Below, one piece after another: positions 1-10,095 of a stretch of DNA of 30,409 nucleotides. The position numbers were made by a program, and so were the translations under genes. Origin of the DNA: Oppiella nova (lineage: Eukaryota > Arthropoda > Arachnida > Sarcoptiformes > Oppiidae); the NCBI GenBank assembly GCA_905397405.1, contig CAJPVJ010000251.1, positions 1 to 30,409 of the forward strand, read 5' to 3'. Below the pieces are notes generated by a model. That model worked only from the letters and a program-made list of their open reading frames with translations, ran no database searches and was not told the origin of the DNA. Each line of letters begins with the position of its first letter. Within the stretch, counting starts at the first letter, position 1.

Positions 1-306
1 GCAGTGGTGGTGGACGTAGTGTATGGCACGTAATGCTAAGGCCGGTGCCCAGTGGCGGCACTTTCTGTGACATCCATTTTGGTTTGACTTTCATATCCAT
101 TGTTCCGCCAAAACATCATATCTTCGCCGCGCATACCATACCATCTGATCCGCGACGACACTCACGAGCCCTCATCGGTGGACGCGATACGAGCCATCCG
201 TTGAACCCTAGACTGACGCACAGGCAGTGGTGAACGCATACCATCACCACAACTGAAGACCCAAACGACACGACAAGACTCGTGAGACACTGAGAGAGAC
301 GCGAAG
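1..306. other. Leader and promoter region upstream of GLYR1
   Basis: GC-balanced stretch before the GLYR1 start codon. The 70 bases just before the ATG (about 237-306) are rich in AC and GA and look like a 5' leader. Short open frames on both strands here show no recognisable protein and I treat them as chance. No gene belonging to the left neighbour can be identified. Confidence 0.4.
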
Positions 307-2219
307 ATGTCGTCCAGCGGTGGCCCAAAGTTCGCCATCGGAGACCTCGTCTGGGCTAAGATGAAGGGCTTCAGCCCCTGGCCCGGGAAGATAGTGGACG
401 GCTCGCAGGCCAACCTCCGGAGTCCCAAACCGCCGGGTAATCTGCGCCAGAAGTCCATTCAGTGCGTCTACTTCTTCGGCTCAAACAACTTCGGTTGGAT
501 CCAAGAGGACGCCATCAAACCGTACGCCGAGTTCAAGGAGCAGAACTGCAAACTCAACAAAAGTCACGCTTTCAAAGAGGCCATCGAGAAGATCGATGAG
601 TTCATCAGAACGGGAGACGTGTCGGTGACCGGCGAGCAGACACCCAATTCAGGTATCGGTTCACACAGTCGTAAGACTACTCCCAACACTGTGTCCAGTG
701 ATAAGAGTGCAGACAATGGTGGTGTTGGTGGCGGAGGACCCGGTGCTGAAGACAAAGGTTTGCAATAATTTTTGTTTTGATGACTGCCCTCCGAAACGCA
801 CCGTTTGTTTGCAATTATTTGTTTTGAGTTTTGTTTTGCTGTTTTCGTCGCTTTTTTTGGACACCAATTGTCTTAACACTGAATACAAATCAGTGATTAA
901 CTCATATTTATTTACCACTTATAGGTCTGAAGTTGCCGTCAATTGACGAGGAGATTGCGACCATCTTTACGGGCAATAAGGCTGACGGAGAGGACAAGAA
1001 GGCAAACGCGACCAACGCTTCGGCCGCTAGCACTCCCTCGACGGGCAGTCAACGAGACTACAGCCGCACACCATTCGGGAAGTCAAAGGCGGGTAAATCA
1101 AAGGCCTCGACGCCGGCCGCCAACGACGACGACCTACCGCTGCCGCCGGCGAAGAGGTCGAAGAGCGCCTCCATAGAGGAGAACGTGAACAACACGGCGG
1201 CGACCAAATCGCCGGCCAAAGCGGCCGCTCGTAATCTATTGGCGCGAACCTCACAATACCTGTTGGACTCCAACAGCACAGCCGTCAACGATCAGCCCGA
1301 AGTGGATATGAAGGCCATATCAGCCAAGTCTAAGACCATTCAACCGTCGAGTTTGAAGTTCGGGTTCATTGGTCTCGGATTAATGGGTCAAAGACTGCTG
1401 AAGAATTTGCTGAATTCTGGCCATACGGTCACCATATGGAACCGAACGCCCAGCAAATGCAAAGACTTCGTGAAGGCGGGCGCCGTGAAGGCTACCACTC
1501 CGGCTGATGTGGTCGCCGCCTCTGATATCATATTCTCGTGTTTGGCTGATCCGCACGCCGTCAAAGAGATAGTGTTCGGCAATTGCGGTATATTAGCGGA
1601 GATCCGGTCGACCAAAGGCTACGTCGAGATGACAACCATCGACGCCGACACGAGTAATGACATCTCGGAAGCGATTTTGGCGAGAGGGGGCCGTTATCTC
1701 GAGGCGCCTCTCATCGGAAGCGGTAAACTCCAGGCCGAAGAGGGAAATCTGACGGTCATAGTGGCCGGCGATAAGTCGCTGTTCGACGAATGCAACTCAT
1801 GTTTCCAAGCGATCAGTAAACACGCCTTCTATTTGGGCGGACAGGTGGGCGACGCCTCCAAAATGAATTTAGTGGTCTCGATGCTCATCGGGAATCTGAT
1901 CGGATCGCTGGCCGAGAGCATGGCGTTGGCCGATAGGACCAGTTTATCACAAAAAGATTTATTGGAGATCCTGTCGCTGTCGCCACTCAACTGTCAGACC
2001 CTGATATCGAAGGGTAAGTCTATGATCGACGGCGGCTTCGCGACCGAAATGCCGTTGACTCACATGCAAAAGGACTTACGATTGGCGCTACAGTTGGCCG
2101 AGGTTTACGAGCACCCGATCCCTATCACCGCTTCCACTAACGAGGTGTTCAAACACGCGAAACATTTGGGTTACAGCGAGCACGACGTGGCGGCCGTCTA
2201 TATCAGGTCCCGGTTCTAA
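307..2219 (+). CDS. GLYR1: GLYR1/NDF, nucleosome-destabilising PWWP and beta-hydroxyacid-dehydrogenase-like protein
   Basis: The CDS is join(307..757,925..2219), 581 aa, close to human GLYR1 (553). The exon junction AAAG|GT..TATAG|GTCTGAAG restores one frame across a 167-nt intron. An N-terminal PWWP domain (about residues 8-90, with SPWPG) binds H3K36-methylated nucleosomes in this family. A lysine/serine-rich linker (about 155-290) follows. Then comes a Rossmann fold starting with GLGLMG at 300-305 and an all-helical C-terminal domain. Family role: nuclear factor that destabilises nucleosomes so that RNA polymerase II can pass; it also stimulates the LSD2 demethylase. At the position of the catalytic lysine of true hydroxyacid dehydrogenases this protein has Asn465 (K-M-N-L-V-V-S), so it is probably not an active enzyme. 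The start ATG opens directly into the PWWP domain. The gene is tail-to-tail with the SOD gene. Confidence 0.93.
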
Positions 2220-2279
2220 TGGGACGGACAGCTGGACACCCGTGTGCTCTCTCATCACGTGGTCAGACGAGGCGCTGAT

Positions 2280-2331
2280 ATTATAATCCATTAAAACATT
2301 TGGTTTTTTCTCCATTAATATATATTTGAAG
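2280..2331 (+). repeat. Dispersed 52-bp repeat, copy A
   Basis: Starts 61 bases after the GLYR1 stop. The first 33 bases (2280-2312) are identical to the reverse complement of 21024-21056. A one-base gap and 12 more identical bases follow, then a 4-base gap and TTGAAG. The match fades on both sides. It includes an ATTAAA hexamer (2290-2295), so it may form the poly(A) region of GLYR1 transcripts. Confidence 0.85.
2290..2295 (+). promoter_or_regulatory. Candidate poly(A) signal ATTAAA for GLYR1
   Basis: This is the common one-base variant of the canonical hexamer, about 70 bases after the stop codon and followed by T-rich sequence. The position is reasonable; there is no transcript evidence. 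Confidence 0.4.
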
Positions 2332-2787
2332 TGTTTTTATTTTGCATTGAATTTAATCAAACATTTTATCCGATAATTCAAGTGAACTGAAACTATTGAT
2401 AACTACTTTTATGTCTCTCCCGTCCGGTTCCGGCGGACACACCATTCTCTAAGAGCTCTTCTAATTCCTCTCATTCTTTGGTAATTGAATCAATCGATTG
2501 TTATAATGGAAAACCGAAATCAATATATTTGTATCATTTTTTTCGTGTAGTTTTTCTCCTCTTTTTTTGTTTACACTTTTAATTAATTACTGACTCATTA
2601 AGTACTAAACACGCATTGACTGTCCATTCATATTGAGTATGACTTACACTGATTAATTAAATTTAAATTTTAAATCAATTTTTTGTTTCGCAATTCTTTT
2701 AATGAACCAAATAAAAATTGTATTGTATGTCTAAACTGATAGCTTTTGTTTTACGCTGTTTTACAAAATTTTAAAATGTATTTCTTA

Positions 2788-2793
2788 TTTATT
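2788..2793 (-). promoter_or_regulatory. Candidate poly(A) signal AATAAA for the SOD gene
   Basis: TTTATT on the plus strand reads AATAAA on the minus strand, about 126 bases past the SOD stop codon. AT-rich surroundings make chance hexamers common. Confidence 0.35.
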
Positions 2794-2918
2794 AAAAGAA
2801 AAGTTTCTTATTTTATAGAAATTTTACTAAAGAGCACAAAATAAATAAATCTTTAAAACAATAAAATGTGCATTTAATCTGAATATAGCAGTCGTTGTGT
2901 TGATTATCACCGTCGAGT

Positions 2919-4916
2919 CTAATGTGGAAACCGGTGTTTGTGTCTGTGTTTGATGTCATTCTCGTAGTTTGAAATCATTTTCAATATTTCGCTCAAATCT
3001 GAGTTGTCGTCGAAATGGTTTTGGTTGTGATATACCCGATGTCTGCGTGTCTCGCGTCTCCTTTTACTGGTGACAACTGCCGGTCCCGCGATTGATCCTA
3101 TGGTGCTCTGACTGTCATCCTCTTTAGGCAATTGGTTGACCTCTTCTATGAGACAGCAGGCTATCCTTACACCGGAACTGCCCGTCGATGAACTCGAAGG
3201 GTTGTTAGGGTTTCGGCCGTAATCATCGGGTTTGTGGTGGATCTGACAAATGAATTTGAAACTAAGTTATTAGCTAATGATTGCATAAGTTATGCTTTCA
3301 TACAGTATTGTATAAACAAGTTATAAAATAGATTACAATGAATAAAACCTATTAGCAAAATAATTACCACAAGAGATCTGTTGATAATACTATAGTCTCC
3401 GGACAGCGAGACCTGACTGTAGATTAATTCCAAATCCATTTCCCCGTTTCGGTCGCAACGGATGTTCCCTAAGTCACCCACATGTCTGATCACATCATAC
3501 GGCCCGCCATGAGTTAAGTTTAACGGATTATAATGATTGCCTACTGATTGACAATCGCGCGACAGATTTCCAGATTCGTGAACATGAAAGCCGTGACTAT
3601 GGGAGGTGCCCACAGGTGGACCAGTAGTATCTTCGGGCTCAACCTCAACGGGCATTAAATTGGATTCCCGTTTACTTCTAGAACCGCTATGACTTTGATG
3701 ATTGTCTGGGTTATGATTGTGGTGCATATGATTGCCTACTTTGAAACCCTTGAGTTTGATATGCATATGAAGCGGTCCTCTATTATGTCTTTGTTGCCAC
3801 ATATGAATTGATCCCTCGATGTCCTGTTGGTTAAGAAGAGCAATGTGTCGATTAGGTCTCATATCACACTTTGCGAAAATTAAATCTTCAGTATTTAATG
3901 CATTTTCCATTTCATCTGCATTCTTCTGGTTATCTCTGAAGTCATCTAAATGTCTGTAAAATTTTAATCGATTACTGGATTGGCCAACAATTCTCTCGTT
4001 GATATCGTTGTGGTTGTGGTGGATATCGTTCAGCATATTGTCGAACCATTGCTTGAATTCTGTCTCTAAACCATTTGCTGAAGAATTTGAAGAATCTTTA
4101 GTAGAATTTAATTCTTCAGGGCTTAATGTCGCGGAAATATTGTTAGCAATACTAATGTTTAATTTAAGGTTTGAATTGTCGACAATTGGTTCCACTGAAG
4201 GCTTTTTGATGACTCTTTGATCTTCTGATGACTCTTCCGAAGACTCTTCAGAACTCTCTTTCTTCTTTGAATTATCTTTAATTGGATTGTCTTTGATGTC
4301 AGGATTTTGAGGAATAACAGAAGGTTTGTTATGCTTGTGATTGTGATGATTATGGTGCTGATGGTGACCGCTATGTGAACCATGATTATGCTTGTGGTGA
4401 TGGCCTGCCTTAGAGTCCAACTCTTGTGTCAAATTCTTGTTCACTGAACTCTCGGTTCCATTACTCATCTGGTCATCAGATCTGAAGTTGTGGTCACTGT
4501 TGTGATGATTAGAACAAGGTTTGGGTTTATGGTCCATAAGAGCGATATGTTTCAGAGCTTTCTCGTGGAATATCATGTGTTGGTTAATGTGGGCGAACTC
4601 GGCGTGAAGAACCAGAAAAGCCGTATAAAGTTCGGTCATATTCTTCTTGAGCTCCTGTATCTCTTTCGTACATTTCTGGGAACACACTTCGGATACCACT
4701 CTCTCCTTCTCATCGTTTCCCAAATCACTTATTCCTAACTCTGTTTCAACAAAGTTTGCATACAATGACACAAATAATTTGCTTATTATTATCAATGATT
4801 TAATATTTCTTACCACTTGTCAGCTCTGAAATTCTGTCACCAATTGATTTGATGTCAAATCCATTGGAATTAAACACAAGAGTAAAACTCAGACCAATTA
4901 TGTATAAAATATTCAT
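2919..4916 (-). CDS. Secreted multi-module Cu/Zn superoxide dismutase with His-rich regions
   Basis: The CDS is complement(join(2919..3242,3368..4740,4814..4916)), 599 aa, against about 150 for cytosolic SOD1. Introns are 73 and 125 nt and all phases agree. In order: signal peptide (1-19), helical, probably coiled-coil segment with Cys54/Cys58 (45-105), a cluster with 14 His in residues 148-171, acidic Ser/Glu run (195-208), linker, then a Cu/Zn-SOD domain (about 324-526). All expected residues are present by comparison with SOD1: copper ligands His420, His422, His437, His494; zinc ligands His445, His454, Asp457; disulphide Cys431/Cys521; active-site Arg518. Inside the barrel is an extra 46-residue His-rich segment (371-416) containing R-S-K-R at 389-392. 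After the barrel a 70-residue tail carries the basic cluster KRRRETRRHR (552-561) and HRHKHR. The second intron lies two bases-triplets before ligand His494. Expected role: extracellular dismutation of superoxide, perhaps matrix-bound. Confidence 0.88.
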
Positions 4917-5787
4917 AGCTTTAATAAAATTGTTATAAAATTATTTTAAAAACACTTTTTTGTTCAAAACAAGAGATTTATTGTCACTTTAAAGTCAATT
5001 AACTTCAATATACGGAGTATTTGTTAAATTTATTAGTAAATGTATTTATATTTTGTTTATTTTATTAGCAAATGAATTGACGTCTCAATGAATCACAAAT
5101 CAATTGAATAAATGATATTTCATGAGAAGGATCTCTGAAACAAAGTTCAAGTATGAAAGACTTGACTTCTCTTATCACACGATATGTTAAACTATAAGAT
5201 CATTGAAATAATAACACGAATCCATAGATGCGTTCAATGAATCTCATGAAGTGATTGCCAGTATTTGGCTATAATTTATAACTTTTAATAACTTTTTATA
5301 CATCCATTATCGCATTCAATGTCATAATTGCCAATAATTAGTCGTAAAAAGCTGTTTATAAGTCCTGTATTTGTACTTTAGGTGCGAAAACGGATGGCAG
5401 GGTCATGAGGATGAGTATCATAAAAATGATACCAAAAAATGCCAACTATTTTGTTATTTAATTGTATATAAAAATGATTGTTTGACGCAATTGAACGCTT
5501 GTTATAAAAAACAATTTGTGTCTCAAATGCTAACTATTCGCATGAAACACGAGATTACAGAATGAATTGAGTGTTTAATTAGTGAAGTATTTACTATATT
5601 TGGAAATTGTTTTTCAAATACAAATCCCTATTACTGTACCATTCATTATAATTCATTTCTCATTAAATACACCCTGCTTTCAAAATTCATTTCAAAAACT
5701 ATCAATCATTTCATGCATTGTAATTAAAAAGAAAGACAATTCAAACATCTTCTGATCAAAAGATAAACTTTCTTAGAAGTGAGTGAG

Positions 5788-5824
<37 letters not shown>

Positions 5825-5965
5825 CAATTAAAAAACTAATCAACCAATTAAACCAATCATTTATATTTTAATATAACTATTGAATCAAACATTTTATTTA
5901 ACATTGAATTAAAATTACAATTAAAACACTAAACACAGGAATCCCTACTAATTGTCAAAACCATA
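4917..5965. other. Spacer: SOD promoter side and NDUFA12 3' side
   Basis: Strongly AT-rich. It holds the upstream region of the SOD gene and the 3' UTR of NDUFA12, both minus strand, plus a GA microsatellite. A 64-codon open stretch at 5371-5565 has no ATG start and resembles nothing I know. No other gene seen. Confidence 0.5.
5792..5821. repeat. (GA)15 microsatellite
   Basis: Fifteen uninterrupted GA units, preceded by the related GTGAGTGAGTGATGA at about 5779-5793. GA tracts can be GAGA-factor sites in arthropods, but this one lies in the 3' flank of NDUFA12, and its length is likely to be polymorphic. Confidence 0.95.
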
Positions 5966-6839
5966 CTACTTCTTAGCCTCGAGTTGGGGCACCGTTTGAT
6001 CCCATTTCTGGACCTTCTCTCTGGTGGTACTGTAGGGCACGTACTGGAGGTGACTGCCGGTGTAGTTAGGCGTGTGCTCTATCATCCACCTGTGCTGCAC
6101 CGGTGGCTTAACAGTGGGCGGTATGTCTGTCGTGTAATGCATCCACGAGTGCCACTCCGCCGGTATCTGCGAGGCGTCGTAATCGAGGTAAGCGTCGTCC
6201 GAGTACTCCACCCATCGGTTCCGGCCGTGAAAGTACTCGTTGTTCTCGTAGTACTTGTTGCCATACCTGTCCGCACCTACCAGTGTCCCGATCTTCAGCT
6301 CATCCATTCTGTACGCATACACAGGATATGCAATGAGATATGCAATGAGTTAATGGTTTCGATGAATGCAATGGTTATTGAATTGATTGTTAAAGTCGAT
6401 GACTGCTTAAGAAGTAATCATTGAATGGTTCATTACATGAATGAATATCACCTCCGAGTTGTATATCAAATGTGGTCTCAATTCATAAGTAATTCAATTA
6501 AACAGTTATCAATTCATTGAATTAAGTATCATGGTCAAATCACTCCCGAGTCTGATGTTAAGACCACAAATGAGTCCACTCATGAGTGAAGATATCATTA
6601 ACTAATCCGTGGGTTTATACCATTCATATACTGTATAACCAACTAATCATCACTTCTTCGGGAGACTCAGTGTCTCAATACACTCATCGACATCAAAATG
6701 ATCAGCAGATCAATGGTCACAATATGATGACAAACCTATAGACCTTCTTCAGGGATCCAATGATACCTCCGTTGTGTCGGATGATCGCGACGGCGCGCGC
6801 CATCTTATCCAACCCTAACCACTGACCTATCGATGGCAT
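5966..6839 (-). CDS. NDUFA12: NADH dehydrogenase (complex I) accessory subunit NDUFA12 / B17.2
   Basis: The CDS is complement(join(5966..6308,6736..6839)), 148 aa, against 145 in human. It is a supernumerary subunit on the matrix side of mitochondrial complex I. Family signatures are WLGLDK near the N-terminus, NGGIIGSLKKVYR before the junction, then LVGADRYGNKYYENN, GRNRWVEY, PAEWHSWMHYTTD-PP and QYVPYSTT. The junction TATAG|GT..TACAG|A makes the Arg of VYRMDELK. I chose the upstream ATG at 6839 because WLGLDK, conserved in the family, precedes the second ATG at 6803; an in-frame stop lies further upstream. The 427-nt intron is the longest coding intron in the window. The gene is head-to-head with MEK. 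Confidence 0.93.
6309..6735 (-). other. Intron of NDUFA12
   Basis: 427 nt, AT-rich, with GT and AG ends on the minus strand. It contains many short ATCA/TGAT-type words but no clear tandem array, and no embedded gene was found. Confidence 0.8.
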
Positions 6840-8166
6840 TGTCTTCGGCAACCCCTTCACCACAAATCTAGTCCGCAATTAATCCTCAATTATAATACAA
6901 ATTGTCTTTTTATGGCAAATATATCACAAAAATAACAATCAGTTTGTTGTAAACATTGGAGACTTGACTCAACTGTAAGCATAAATTATGTCCACATTTC
7001 ATACGCTATGAAAGCATTGATTTCTATGTGAATGACACACATTAGGGGACACTATATGTGGTGGTTATCTATGTATAGATGATTGATATGATATGATAAG
7101 ACAATATGATGGCATGGATTGCGTAATGCATACAACATTGTCATCTAATTGTCACTTTAGTTGAGTTTAATTTGATTGTATTTAAAGCGATTGAACGCTA
7201 AGACTATCCAAACGTATTGTTATATCAATAGTTCATAATAACAGGCAATGGGTTTGTGTTGACACCGATTGGTAGTGTTTACGCGAAAAACTTTTTCATT
7301 CATTCAACCATTGAATGGCAAGCATTCACTCAAACGTCTCATATGTTTAGTTAATTGAATAGTTTATAACTTTCAAATTGGTTTCATTTATAAACGAGTT
7401 GTTTGTGCGAAATAGTACCACAATTAATGACACGTTGTATCACAGTTGGATAAGTTAGTATCACCTATTAGTTGATCCAAGGTAAGTTACGGCTATCTAT
7501 GCTATTAGCATGCTAACTATTTCTGGCTATTTGTACGTGTTTTACATTTAATTATTGCATTTCAATACAAACTTGTGTGTTAATGAATACATGAATTTAT
7601 GTGCTAATTTATATGTGTGTTTAAAATGACAGTACAGTGATTGGGCATTGCCTATACAGTCATATACGGCTATAATAGACTAGCACCGGTAGTTTAAAAT
7701 GAACAGTAGGTGTAGTTTATTACAATTAAGACTAACAGTAAGTGGAAATAGGAAATAAGTTGTGATAATGTATTTATATGATATGCAATGGCATTGAATA
7801 ATTAAAAGTAATAACTTTGGTGTTAAACTCCAAGTGCGATAAATGGACATACTTTTCATTTTACGTTTATAATAAACTGAATCGTTTGCGATCACTATTT
7901 ATGCATTTTGTATACAACTTTTTAAACGTTTTAATTAAAAATAGACATGGTACCTTAATTAGCATAAAATTTATGCCATAAATGAGCCTGAATGTCTCCT
8001 TAATTGCATGAGTCATCCAGTATGACATTGTCTTGGCAATTGATATCTTGATTAAAATCACTTCCATTACACCCAATACTTACTCACAGCTATTCATTGT
8101 TCAGCAAACAAATTGTTTTTGTAATTTGAAAACAAATTGTCGCAAATCAGTGTTGATGTCAATTGA
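6840..8166. other. Divergent promoter region between NDUFA12 and MEK
   Basis: 1.3 kb AT-rich region between two head-to-head start codons. It should contain both promoters and the 5' UTR of MEK, probably with a 5' UTR intron (see 7482-8104). No coding sequence or structured RNA recognised. Confidence 0.5.
7482..8104 (+). other. Possible 5' UTR intron of MEK
   Basis: CCAAG|GTAAGT at 7482 is a near-perfect donor. A pyrimidine-rich run ending TTCATTGTTCAG at 8104 is a good acceptor, 62 bases before the MEK start codon. The interval is AT-rich and non-coding. Transcript data would be needed to confirm it. Confidence 0.35.
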
Positions 8167-9257
8167 ATGGCGCGAAGAAACATACGAAACCTGTCTCTTC
8201 CGCACTCTTCAGTGCCAACCAATGACCACAAAATGGTCGACCAATCCGTAGAGGAGTCGCAAAAGGAAAGGGTGAACGTATTCCTCCTGAAGAAGCAAAC
8301 AGTGGGAGAACTCAATGCTCACGACTTCGACAAATTGGGTGATTTGGGTGCCGGCAACAGCGGTGTGGTGACCAAAGTGAGACACCGGGTCACCGGCACT
8401 GTGATGGCCCGCAAACTCATCCATTTGGATGTGAAGCCATCAATCATGGGTCAGATAAACCGTGAGCTGCAAGTCCTTCACGAATGCAATTCTCCGCATA
8501 TCGTCGGCTATTACGGCGCCTTCCACGCGGACGGAGAGATCAATATATGCATGGAGTATATGGTAAGCGATCTTCGACCTGATCCCATGTCCGGAGCCCT
8601 AAGTTTTTTGACTAACGATCTAAATGTCTCGACGGACAGGACGGCGGTTCGCTAGACCTGCTGCTGAAGCGAGCGAATCGTATTCCCGAAGAGATCTTAG
8701 GACAGGTGACCATTGCTGTGGTGAACGGACTCCACTATTTGCGTCAAAACCATAAGATCATACACCGGGACGTGAAGCCGTCCAACATATTGGTGAACAC
8801 TAGCGGAGAGATCAAGATATGCGACTTCGGCGTCAGCGGTCAGCTCATCAACTCGATTGCCAACTCGTTTGTGGGCACGAGATCTTATATGGCGCCCGAG
8901 AGGCTCCTCGGCAAGGATTACACGGTTCTGTCGGACATCTGGAGTTTAGGGCTTTCATTGGTGGAGATGGCGATCGGCAGGTATCCCATTCCCAAAGATG
9001 GAAACGGGAACGGGCTATCATTTTGCGATTTATTGGATTGTATCGTCAATGAGCCGCCCCCTACTGTTCCCGAATCGGTATTTAGTGCCGATTTTAAGGA
9101 CTTCGTCGACCGATGTCTCAATAAAAACGTGGCCGAGAGGGCGGATCTTAACACACTATTGAGTCACCCGTTTGTCAAACGGTCCGAGACTGAAGGGATA
9201 GACGTTTCGCATTGGATTTGTCAGATCATACAATTGGATCACTTAACTCCCACTTAA
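8167..9257 (+). CDS. MAP2K1: MAP kinase kinase MEK1/2 (Dsor1 ortholog)
   Basis: The CDS is join(8167..8562,8640..9257), 337 aa, against 393 in human MEK1. Dual-specificity kinase that phosphorylates ERK downstream of RAF. Features: an N-terminal docking-like motif RRNIRNLSL (3-11), VGEL before the domain as in MEK1, glycine loop GAGNSG (61-66), VMARKLIHL with catalytic Lys83, helix-C Glu100, ICMEYM hinge, HRD with Asp176, DFG at 194-196, and activation-loop serines 204 and 208 in SIANSFVGT. The proline-rich insert that separates RYPIP from the IVNEPPP segment in other MEKs, about 50 residues in human, is reduced to about 10 residues here. The C-terminus is short, without the long vertebrate tail. 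A TGA directly precedes the start ATG in frame. The intron (77 nt) follows EYM. NDUFA12 lies upstream head-to-head and MTR follows on the same strand. Confidence 0.94.
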
Positions 9258-10095
9258 AACTAATAGTGCTAATAGCACACCATTACTCTCGGGGTTAACC
9301 TGTTTTATTGACATGCCATTGTATGATACCGATATATCAAAGTATCATGATTTTCAACTAAATTAATACACGTTTGTGTCGTTCAATCGGATATACTATA
9401 ATTCCATAGTTTCATTACTTTCCATTTAAATTCTGTATATGAAATATATATATCTAAAAAGTTTTTAGTGAAAACATTACAATTAAATTCAAAAAATTGA
9501 TTTCAAATAAAATTCTAAGACAATAGACTATTGCAGTCTACCGACTTGTTCATGCATTTCATTGCTTTATATTAAATTTATAATACTTTGTAGTTTCAAA
9601 GTGTTTTAAAGTTCTAAGTTTACATTTACTAAAATCGGTTTTTTATTTCCTAAATATTTCAAATTTATCACTTATATCACCAGTTGTTTTGCTGATTAAC
9701 AGTACAGATGTGTAAAAAACATGATTTAATGGATTTTAGTTATATGAATAGCGTTCAAAATAGTGAACATTCATCTCTTGGGATGACAGTTATAGTCGAC
9801 TGATTAGATGAAAAGCTTTGATTGAATAATAAGCGTTTCCTTATCAGCCAAAGAATCCACACAACGATCACATGATATTCTGTGCACTACTTTTGGAAAT
9901 ACATATTAGGCTTATTTGTTCTAACATTGCTCATGTATTCATTAACATGTGAAAATCAAGTTTGATGATTAAGTCAATTTGTTATTAAAACAAGTTTTAC
10001 ACACTTGTCATCATACAATTGAATTTGAGTTTGAGTAACCAGTGTTTGTGTATATTTTTATTATTAATACAGTTATACCACTAATAATCGCAAAG
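9258..10095. other. Spacer between MEK and MTR
   Basis: AT-rich 838 nt. It holds the MEK 3' UTR (AATAAA at 9506-9511) and the MTR promoter and leader. A T-rich run ending in ACAG just before 10072 could be an acceptor of a 5' UTR intron, but no matching donor is obvious. Nothing else seen. Confidence 0.5.
9506..9511 (+). promoter_or_regulatory. Candidate poly(A) signal AATAAA for MEK
   Basis: Canonical hexamer about 250 bases after the MEK stop. It is the first exact AATAAA I find downstream. Confidence 0.4.

Larger units (their letters stand above)
2220..2918. other. Shared 3' spacer between convergent GLYR1 and SOD genes
   Basis: AT-rich 699-nt spacer holding both 3' UTRs. It contains an ATTAAA at 2290-2295 for GLYR1, TTTATT (AATAAA on the minus strand) at 2788-2793 for the SOD gene, and one copy of a 52-bp dispersed inverted repeat at 2280-2331. 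No coding signal seen. Confidence 0.6.

Noticed and set aside
33-458. Short open frames on both strands at the left edge
   Set aside because: They overlap the GLYR1 leader and PWWP exon and have no family resemblance. Shadows of a GC-richer region.
5371-5565. 64-codon open frame in the SOD/NDUFA12 spacer
   Set aside because: No ATG start, no recognisable motif and AT-driven codon use. An AG precedes it, but there is no partner exon.
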